From positions 2,418,001-2,482,000 of the forward strand of contig OY759970.1 in assembly GCA_963662965.1 (NCBI GenBank): a stretch of DNA of 64,000 bases. Direction: 5' to 3'. The notes under the pieces were generated by a model, which worked only from the letters and a program-made list of their open reading frames with translations, did not search any database and was not told the DNA's origin. The position numbers and the translations under genes were made by a program. The DNA comes from DTWD01 sp963662965. GTDB taxonomy: Bacteria; Acidobacteriota; Vicinamibacteria; Vicinamibacterales; UBA8438. Shown piece after piece: positions 52,576 through 59,719 of this stretch; position 1 is the stretch's first letter; every line of letters begins with the position of its first letter.

Positions 52576-55467
52576 ATGGCCTTCAACGTCGGTGACACGC
52601 GTCGCTTCCTCACTCGGCTCTCGCTGACTGTCTGCTTCATTGTCGTTGGTCTGACGACCGCCAGCCTTCGCGCGGAGGACTGGCCGCAGTGGCGGGGCGT
52701 CGACAGAGACGGCGTCTGGACCGACACCGGCGTCGTCGAGCGGTTCCCAGACAGTGGTCTCCAGGTGAGGTGGCGTGTGCCGATCCGCGGCGGCTTCGCT
52801 AGCCCCGCGGTCGCGGGTGGACGTGTCTTTGTCCTCGACTACGAGGAGACGCCGGGCAGCCGCACCATGGATGGTACCGAGCGTCTTCTGGCGCTTGATG
52901 AGGAAACCGGCGCGGTCCTGTGGACACAGACCTGGCCTGCCGCGTACCGCAACATCCAGTGGAAGTTCGCCAACGGCCCGCGCACGCCGCCGACCGTCGA
53001 CGGCGACCGCGTCTACGTGCTCGGTGCGGCGGGGATGATCTCGTGTCTGGATGCTGCGACCGGTGAGGCGGTCTGGCAGGTCGACACCGCGGCCGAGTAC
53101 GGCGCCACGGTGCCGGTGTACGGCGTGTCGCACGCGCCACTCGTCGAGGGCGACGTCCTGATTATCGTCGTCGGTGGCGAGCCCGATGCGAAGATCGTCG
53201 GGTTCGACAAGGCGACGGGAGAGGAACGGTGGCGCGCGCTGGAGATGACGTCGGAAACCGGCTACTCGTCGCCGATCGTCATCGACGCGGGCGGCGTGCG
53301 ACAACTGATCTTCTGGCACGCGACCGCCTTGGTGTCCCTCAATCCCGAGACGGGCGAGACGTACTGGGAGCAGGCGTTCCGGAACACGGGCGGACTGTCG
53401 ATCGGTACGCCGGTGCGCAGCGGCCGGTATCTCCTCATCAGCCAGTTCCGGACCGGGTCGATGATGATGGCCCTCAACCGCGACAGCCCGACGGCGCGGA
53501 TGCTCTGGAAGGGGCAGAGCCGCATTGAGCTGCCGCACATGACCGAGGGACTGCACGCGATGATGTCGACCCCGATCATCATCGGTGACTATCTGTACGG
53601 GGTCGGCAGCTACGGTGAGCTGCGTGGCCTCGACGCCACGACCGGGGAGCGACTCTGGCAGAGCGATGCCCTGACGCCGCAGGGCCGATTCGGGACGGCG
53701 TATTTCGTGCGCAACGGCGACAGGTACTTCGTGACCAACGACGCTGGCGAGTTGGTCATCGCGCGGTTCACACCGGAGGGTTACGAGGAGATCGATCGGA
53801 CCCCGCTGCTCGAGCCGACCCTGCACACGCGGGGCGGTGCGTCGGGACGGTGGAGCGACCGGACGGTGTTGTGGGCCCACCCCGCGTTTGCGAACGGACA
53901 CGTCGTGGCGCGGAACGACCGCGAGATTATCCGAGCCTCGCTCGTGGCCGCCGACTACGCCGACGACATCACCGCCGTCCCCGTGCTGACGGCCCGGTCC
54001 GGCGCCGCGCCGGATGCGCGCGCCGTCCTGGAGGCGGCGGCCGACACCATGGGCGTGACCGACATGACGTCCATCCAGTATTCCGGGACCGGCTGGATCG
54101 GCGGGGTCGGCCAGAGCTACGCCCCGGATCAGGATTGGCCGCGGTTCGAGTTGGCCAGCTACACGCGGACCATCGATTTCGACACCTACTCCTCCAAGGA
54201 AGAGATGGTCATTCGGCAGGGGCGCTATGCCGCCCGCGGCGGCGGGGCCCCGATTCGTGGCGAACGGCGACGGAGCGTGCTGGTGAGCGGCACCCGCGCC
54301 TGGAACATCGAGGGCGATCGCGTCGTCCCCATGCCGGCCGCCTCCGAGCGACGCATGCTCGAGATCCTGCTGACCCCACACGGGTTCCTCAAGGGGGCGA
54401 TGTCCAGCCACGCCACGGCGGTGACGCGGAACGAGTATGGAGGACGGGTGACCGTTGTCTCGTTCCTCGCGCTCGGCCGGTACCGGGTGAACGGGACGAT
54501 CACCGAGGACCATGTCGTGCAGCGGGTTCAGACCTGGCTTCCGAATCCCGTGGTCGGGGACATGTACTACGAGACGGTCTACACGGAATACGAGGATGTG
54601 GGTGGGGTGCAGTTTCCGATGCGCTGGCATCAGCATCAGGACTACGATGACGGCGCCCACCAGCCGAATGTCAGCGGCGGCGACCACGCGTTCGGTCTCG
54701 AAACCATCAGCGACGTCCGCATCAACGTGGACGGTGCGGCGCTCACGGTCCCGGATGCAGTTCGGGGTGCCACCGTCCCGCCGGTTGGCGTGGAGACGGA
54801 GCAGCTGGCTGATGGGGTGTGGTTGCTCGGTGGAGGATCCCACAACAGTGTGGCCGTCGAGTTCCGGGACCATGTCGCGGTCATCGAGGCGCCGCTGAAC
54901 GAGGCGCGGTCGCTCGCCGTGATCGAGGAGGTGATGAGCCTCGCGCCGACCAAACCGATCCGGTTCATCGTGAATACGCATCACCACTGGGACCACCTGG
55001 GTGGGCTGCGTACCTACGTGCACGACGGCGCGACCGTGATCACCCACGAAGGCAATCGCCCGTACTACCAAGAGGTGCTGAGGGCACGGCCGTGGTTGCT
55101 CGACCCCGACCGGTTTTCGCTGTCTCCGCCGGAAGAGTGGTCCGAAGGCTACATCTTCGAGACCGTGGGCGAGAAATACATCCTCGGGGATGAGGGGCGC
55201 ACGGTCGAGCTGCATCACGTGCGGGGACTCGATCATGTGGCGGGGATGCTGATCGCCTATTTCCCGCAGGAGAAGCTGGTGGTCGAAGCGGACCTCTATA
55301 CACCGCCGCCGCCCGGCGACTCATCTCCCGGCACGCCCAGTGCCAGCAGCCGGACCTTCTATGAGAACCTGCAGCGATTGAACCTGGACGTGGAGACGAT
55401 CGTGCCCATTCACGGACGTCCCACGTCAATGTCGGCTTTCGTGGAGTTCGTGAGGCGAGCGGAGTAG
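52576..55467 (+). CDS. PQQ-like propeller fused to metallo-beta-lactamase-fold hydrolase
   Basis: 963 residues with a signal peptide (LSLTVCFIVVGLTTASLRAE). Residues 33-460 are a PQQ-like propeller (EDWPQWRGVDRDGVW, ALDEETGAVLWTQTWP, LDATTGERLWQSDAL). Residues 480-720 are a beta-rich linker domain beginning ARAVLEAAADTMGVTDMTSI, often found at the N-terminus of exported MBL proteins. Residues 735-963 are the MBL domain, with the zinc motif THHHWDHLGG (His802-His807) and later IVPIHGRPTS. It probably hydrolyses an ester or lactone; the propeller may bind substrate or structure rather than be redox-active. Confidence 0.85.
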   Translation: MAFNVGDTRRFLTRLSLTVCFIVVGLTTASLRAEDWPQWRGVDRDGVWTDTGVVERFPDSGLQVRWRVPIRGGFASPAVAGGRVFVLDYEETPGSRTMDGTERLLALDEETGAVLWTQTWPAAYRNIQWKFANGPRTPPTVDGDRVYVLGAAGMISCLDAATGEAVWQVDTAAEYGATVPVYGVSHAPLVEGDVLIIVVGGEPDAKIVGFDKATGEERWRALEMTSETGYSSPIVIDAGGVRQLIFWHATALVSLNPETGETYWEQAFRNTGGLSIGTPVRSGRYLLISQFRTGSMMMALNRDSPTARMLWKGQSRIELPHMTEGLHAMMSTPIIIGDYLYGVGSYGELRGLDATTGERLWQSDALTPQGRFGTAYFVRNGDRYFVTNDAGELVIARFTPEGYEEIDRTPLLEPTLHTRGGASGRWSDRTVLWAHPAFANGHVVARNDREIIRASLVAADYADDITAVPVLTARSGAAPDARAVLEAAADTMGVTDMTSIQYSGTGWIGGVGQSYAPDQDWPRFELASYTRTIDFDTYSSKEEMVIRQGRYAARGGGAPIRGERRRSVLVSGTRAWNIEGDRVVPMPAASERRMLEILLTPHGFLKGAMSSHATAVTRNEYGGRVTVVSFLALGRYRVNGTITEDHVVQRVQTWLPNPVVGDMYYETVYTEYEDVGGVQFPMRWHQHQDYDDGAHQPNVSGGDHAFGLETISDVRINVDGAALTVPDAVRGATVPPVGVETEQLADGVWLLGGGSHNSVAVEFRDHVAVIEAPLNEARSLAVIEEVMSLAPTKPIRFIVNTHHHWDHLGGLRTYVHDGATVITHEGNRPYYQEVLRARPWLLDPDRFSLSPPEEWSEGYIFETVGEKYILGDEGRTVELHHVRGLDHVAGMLIAYFPQEKLVVEADLYTPPPPGDSSPGTPSASSRTFYENLQRLNLDVETIVPIHGRPTSMSAFVEFVRRAE

Positions 55468-55524
55468 TGTTGCACGAGCAGCCTGCAGCCGCTCAACCGT
55501 GGCGACCATCGGGGAGAACGAGTC

Positions 55525-57619
55525 ATGGCTAAGACAGGCGACACTCGGCCGGACGATCCGCAGCCCAAGAACGCGAACGGTCTCACGCGCCGAGACTTCG
55601 TCAAGACGGGAGCCGCGGCGGGGCTGGGGGCCGGCGCCCTGCTGGCACCGGACCAGGCCGACGCGCAGGTCGAGGTTTCCACCACGGGCCCCGACGGCAC
55701 CGCGTGGGATTACGAAGTGGACGTCGTCATCGCGGGGGCCGGGTGCGTGGGCCTGACGGCGGCCATCCGCGCGCGCGACCTCGGGGCGAGCGTGCTCGTG
55801 GTCGATTCGAACTTCGACCCTGGCGGCCGGATGTTGCACAGCGGCGCGTTTCTCTCGCTCGGCTGAGGCGACCCGGTCCAACGTCTGGACATGAAGGGCG
55901 AACGCGACCACGAGGGCTTCATTACCGTCGATCCGGCCGAGTCCTCGGAGGAGCTCGACGACAGTGTCGACCTCCTGTTCACGGACCTCACCGACTGGTC
56001 GGTCCTCGACACCAAGGCCCAGAGCCCGTACCGCTACAACGAGCGGGAGCTCGCGCGCTCGTGGGCCGAGCACTGCCCGGCGACCCGACAGTTCCTGATC
56101 GACAACTATGTGCGATTCACGCGGGTCAGCGGTACGCATGGCGGCGGAGGTCTGTCGCGCGCGCGCGGGGCGCGCTGCTTCCTCATGCTGGGCGACCGCA
56201 CCGACATCAAGGCGGGGACGATTACCGCCGAGGACGCCGGCGTCGCCGACCCCGAGCGCACGAGTCCGTTCGCGCCGGTGCAGATGAACGACGCGAGTCG
56301 CTCGGTCGGACCCAACGCCGTCAGCAACGGGGTGGCCCTCGCCCGGCCCCTGGAGTTCTCGGCCCGCGAGAAGGGCGTCGAGTTCATGTTTCATCGGCAC
56401 TTCGACGATCTCGTCCGTGAGCAGCCGTTTTCGGGCCGGGTGGTCGGGATCCGAGCCCACTACTCGCCGCGCCATCACCCCGAGACCGGCGAGCTGCTGC
56501 AGAGCTACTGGCAGAATGGCAATGTCGAGGAGCAACGGGAGACGATCAGCATCAGGGCCCGCCGGGCCGTCATCCTGGCCAGTGGGGGCCACGCGGGCAA
56601 TCCCGAGGTCCGCAGCATGTTCTATCCCGCGATGCGGGAACCGGCCTTCCCGACCAGCGGCTACGCGTTCCAGGGACCGCATGGTCAGGACGCCAGCGCG
56701 CTCACGGCGGGATTGAGGATCGGCGCCAACCTGGCGGGCATGCAGCAGAACCTCTCGTATCCGACGACGTTCCACATCTCGACCCGCCTCGGGACCCGCG
56801 ACGCGTACACCACGCATGATGCCCGGTCACCCGACGTTCGGCTTCCGCGGATCCGCCGGCGTCAACGTCGGCAGCGCCGGCTTCGAAGAGTTCATCGCCG
56901 TGAATCAGGTCGGGAAGCGCTTCTTCAACGAGGTCCGTCTTCCCACGCGGCCTCAGATGAGCGCGTATCCGGGTGGCCGTGGCGCTCCGGGTAAGGGGCT
57001 GGAGCACACACCGCTCGACTGGCGCAACTGCCGGAAGGAGTGGGTCCGAGAGATGTACAGCTACGACCACGGGCTCGATGCCGCGCTGGCGATCAACGAG
57101 GGGTCGAAGCCTCCCCACTACTACTCCGGACCGCTGTGGGCGATCTTCGATCAGGAGGCGGTCGAGCGCACTGGGTGGGAGCTCCGTCACCCCCTACGTG
57201 TCGGACAACGGCTACTTCTTCAAGGCCGATACCATTGAGGAGCTGGCCGAGAAGATCACCGCGGGCCATGAGTTCCAGCGGGTTCCGCTGAGCCACCTGG
57301 CCGATACCGTGGCCACCTGGAACAGCTACGTCGATGCCGGGGCCGATCCCGACTTCGAGCGCGAAGCGGATGCGCCAATGAACCGCATCGCGACCCCACC
57401 CTTCTATGCGCTCTCGATTATGGTGATCTGGCACGACTCCTACGGTGGTCTTCGCGTCAACGGCCGGCAGCAGGTCGTCGACATGCAGGGCCAGGTCATC
57501 CCGGGTCTCTACGCGGGCGGCGAGGCAGTGGGGGGGGGCTCAATAAGCATGGCCTCGGCAAGGGACACGTTCACGGCTACGTCGCCGGTACGCATGCCGC
57601 CGAAAAACCTTCGGACTGA
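55525..57619 (+). pseudogene. Broken FAD-dependent fumarate-reductase/3-ketosteroid-dehydrogenase-like flavoprotein
   Basis: Start MAKTGDTRPDDPQPK, with twin-arginine signal LTRRDFVKTGAAAG, then the FAD motif VVIAGAGCVGLTAAIRARDL. An in-frame TGA at 55864-55866 follows FLSLG where Gly is expected. The same frame continues to about 56812 (SIRARRAVILASGGHAGN). It then shifts to a frame with MMPGHPTFGFRGSAGVNVGS up to about 57185, shifts again (VSDNGYFFKADTIEELAEKI), and finally shifts at a G9 run near 57531 to end LNKHGLGKGHVHGYVAGTHA and TGA at 57617-57619. One nonsense and three frameshift changes make it non-functional as sequenced. The intact ancestor was an exported flavoprotein of about 700 residues. 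Confidence 0.75.
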
Positions 57620-58247
57620 CCCCGGCGCCGGCGGGGACGACGGCGAACCGCACGCCACCCGGGTCATCGTCTGGGACGCACCGCCGACCGTCGAGCGCGG
57701 GAAGCGCTTCGGTATCAAGCTGGGGGTCACATGCCCCTCCCAGTGCGAGCCGAAGGGGTGGGCGGTCGACGTGCGCGACCACGAGGGAACGCGGCAGGTC
57801 ACCGCGACCTTGAGCGACGCGCCGTGGCCCGGCACCGCCACGCTGTACTACGCGGAGGTCGACCTGACGGCGCCAGACGCGGAGGGGCTCTTTTCCTGGG
57901 AAGCGACAGCGCCGGGCAGCGGCGCCGAGGTCCCGCACGCCGCGGGCACCGCTCGCTTTGGGGTGAGAGTCGTCCCCCCGCCGGAATGCCTGGTGACGGT
58001 TGTCGCCGTCGACGCGGAACGTCACACACCGGTCAGCGGGGCCAAGGTCGTGATGCACCCCTACCGAGCGGTGACCGACGAGCGCGGCGTGGCCGAGGTC
58101 AGGGTTCCGAAGGGTGCCTACCGGCTCTTCGTCTCCGGACCGAACCACGTGCCGTTTCGCCAGGATGGCGAGATGACGACCGACGTGACGATCAGGGCGG
58201 AGCTGGCGTTGGACGTCGGACTCTCGGACGCCGATATCTGGTCATGA
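57594..58247 (+). CDS. Ig-like/carboxypeptidase-regulatory-like domain protein
   Basis: 217 residues if started at ATG 57594, overlapping the flavoprotein end by 26 bp. Residues 25-125 look like an Ig-like beta-sandwich (TRVIVWDAPPTVERGKRFGI, VTCPSQCEPKGWAVDVRDHE). Residues 140-205 are a carboxypeptidase-regulatory-like repeat (VVAVDAERHTPVSGAKVVMH, GVAEVRVPKGAYRLFVSGP). No signal peptide of its own is seen. It may be a cytoplasmic or co-exported partner of the flavoprotein; function is unknown. The start is uncertain because a G-run frameshift lies just upstream. Confidence 0.6.
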   Translation: MPPKNLRTDPGAGGDDGEPHATRVIVWDAPPTVERGKRFGIKLGVTCPSQCEPKGWAVDVRDHEGTRQVTATLSDAPWPGTATLYYAEVDLTAPDAEGLFSWEATAPGSGAEVPHAAGTARFGVRVVPPPECLVTVVAVDAERHTPVSGAKVVMHPYRAVTDERGVAEVRVPKGAYRLFVSGPNHVPFRQDGEMTTDVTIRAELALDVGLSDADIWS

Positions 58248-58248
58248 T

Positions 58249-58346
58249 TGGACGGGGCTTCGCCCCGAACCCCCACTCGGCCCTCGCGGGGGGGGACCCC
58301 GTCGCCCCACGCCGGTCCTCGCGAGGCGCGCCGTGCGCGCCTTGGG
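58249..58346 (+). repeat. GC-rich palindromic intergenic repeat, copy C
   Basis: Begins TGGACGGGGCTTCGCCCCGA and ends CGAGGCGCGCCGTGCGCGCC, matching copies A and B in order and spacing though more diverged. The first block is a perfect GGGGC-TTC-GCCCC hairpin. It lies between two plus-strand genes, directly after a stop codon. Confidence 0.55.
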
Positions 58347-58362
58347 CGGGAGAAATGTTCTG

Positions 58363-59115
58363 ATGAGGAAGATCGCAGTCGGTGTGCTCGGTCCGACGTT
58401 GCTCATCGCCACCGTGGCCGGCGCCCAGCCGGTGGTCGAGTCGGTCGTCTTCGGGCAGGGGCAGCAACTCTACCAGGACCACTGCACGCTATGTCACCAG
58501 GACGCCGGCACCGGCAATCCGCCGACATTCCCGGCCCTGAGCGGTAACGATCGGCTCGGGAACCCTGGTCGGATCGTCAGCACCATCCGGCAGGGCACCG
58601 GCACCATGCCTCCCTTCCCTGAGCTGAGCGCGGCGGAGATCTCCGCCGTCGCCACCTACATACGCAACGCGTGGGCGAACGGCTTTGGCGGACTGACGAC
58701 GGCAGACGCAACCGCCGTGCTGGAGGGACTCGAGGCAGACGGCGACCTGGCGTCCGTCTGGGACGGCGTCTTCACCGAGGGTCAGGCGGAACGCGGCCGG
58801 GCCGCGTACCCGGGTGCTTGCGGCCTGTGCCACGGGCGTAGATTGAATGGCGCGCCGGACGATCCGGATATGCAGTCAACGCCTCCCCTGGCGCGGGCGA
58901 GGTTCCTCCGCAACTGGGACGGGAGATCGCTGGCCACGCTGTTCGAATACACGCGAGCGACGATGCCCGACGACAATCCCGGCTCACTGACCGACGAAGA
59001 GTACGTCGATGTCATCGCCTACATGCTCTCGGTCGGCGGCATGCCGGCGGGAGAGGCCGAGCTCCGACCCGACCTGGGACGTCTCGCACGCGTTGTCATC
59101 GAACCACAGCCATAG
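58363..59115 (+). CDS. Di-heme c-type cytochrome
   Basis: 250 residues from ATG 58363 (MRKIAVGVLGPTLLIATVAG), signal ending AGAQPV. Two cytochrome c domains are seen: YQDHCTLCHQDAGTG with Met ligand in GTGTMPPFPELS, and PGACGLCHGRRLNG with Met in ATMPDDNPGSLTDEEY. It is a likely periplasmic electron acceptor for the quinoproteins and flavoproteins of the island. It is the last gene before the right att-like repeat, which begins 16 bp after its stop. Confidence 0.9.
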   Translation: MRKIAVGVLGPTLLIATVAGAQPVVESVVFGQGQQLYQDHCTLCHQDAGTGNPPTFPALSGNDRLGNPGRIVSTIRQGTGTMPPFPELSAAEISAVATYIRNAWANGFGGLTTADATAVLEGLEADGDLASVWDGVFTEGQAERGRAAYPGACGLCHGRRLNGAPDDPDMQSTPPLARARFLRNWDGRSLATLFEYTRATMPDDNPGSLTDEEYVDVIAYMLSVGGMPAGEAELRPDLGRLARVVIEPQP

Positions 59116-59130
59116 CCGGGGCCCGGGGAA

Positions 59131-59171
59131 GGTTGTTGGTTCGAGTTCCACCTGAGGAGCCAAATCTTTTC
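59131..59171 (+). repeat. attR-like degenerate copy of the tRNA-Asn 3' end
   Basis: GGTTGTTGGTTCGAG, then CCTGAGGAGCCAA and ATCTTTTC match 34142-34181. The T stem is disrupted (TTCCA for TCCAA) and no 5' half of a tRNA precedes it, so it is not a working tRNA. Confidence 0.8.
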
Positions 59172-59463
59172 GTGAGCGTCCTGTAGCTGCAAGGTGGTCC
59201 GGCGCTCTCCGGCCCTCCGTCCAATCGTGAACCTGGTCGTCCCGTTCGTATGAAGTCAGCGTCGTCATCCATGCGGACGCGCCCGCAAAAGAAATCTGCG
59301 ATTCGGCCGAAAGCTCGGCCGGATGTTTCACGGTCTCCGGCCGGACTTCGGACGGGTTACCGTACGCGGTGAAGTTCTCTGAGCCCACCCGACCTTCAGG
59401 CTGTGAACAGCCCAAAGCTGCGGCGCTCAGCGCGAGGACGATCCTTGGGAATCTGAATCTCAT
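59172..59463 (-). CDS. Small lipoprotein, 3' end lost at the island boundary
   Basis: From ATG 59463: MRFRFPRIVLALSAAALGC with lipobox AALGC, then SQPEGRVGSENFTAYGNPSE and ISFAGASAWMTTLTSYERDD. No family recognised. The frame has no stop of its own before the att-like repeat and runs on antisense through it and into the cytochrome gene, to 58984. The real 3' end was probably lost or altered at the junction. From 59464 to 59719 no gene is seen; it should hold promoters for both directions. Confidence 0.45.
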
Positions 59464-59719
59464 GACTTCTCCTCAGCGAGGCTGCTTGCTACGAGGTGAA
59501 CGCTCGATACCGGGCCCCTTGAATATGGAAACGGCGGATTGCATGGAACCGAACGGGAGATTGACTTCCATCCAGCGGCGACGCTCCATCCCGACACGGG
59601 CCACGCGGTCTTGTGGGCGTGTGGCGAGGCCGCCGTGTACACTCCTATCTCGCCTCCCAGTGAGCTAAACGGTACTCAACACTTTGAACGTCTACCGGAT
59701 TCATGGGTACACCCCGGTC

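Larger units (their letters stand above)
34174..59171. mobile_element. Genomic island integrated at tRNA-Asn, about 25 kb
   Basis: Bounded by the intact tRNA-Asn and a degenerate copy of its 3' end at 59131-59171, the hallmark of site-specific integration by a tyrosine recombinase. Within it lie a lower-GC protease gene, a kinase fragment, a degenerate IS6 element, a multiply broken flavoprotein and a series of exported oxidoreductases and hydrolases. No integrase, relaxase or replication gene was recognised, so the element appears immobilised. Alternatively, the repeat marks several stacked or successive insertions. Confidence 0.7.

Noticed and set aside
52537..55236. An 899-residue minus-strand frame opposite the PQQ/MBL fusion
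   Set aside because: Composition is shadow-like (Arg/His/Asp-rich), while the plus strand shows clear propeller and HxHxDH motifs.
55864..55866. In-frame TGA considered as selenocysteine
   Set aside because: The family position is glycine, no selenoprotein relative is known to me, and other breaks follow in the same gene.
59131..59171. Possible second tRNA-Asn gene
   Set aside because: Only the 3' third is present; the T stem is mismatched and no anticodon or D arm precedes it.
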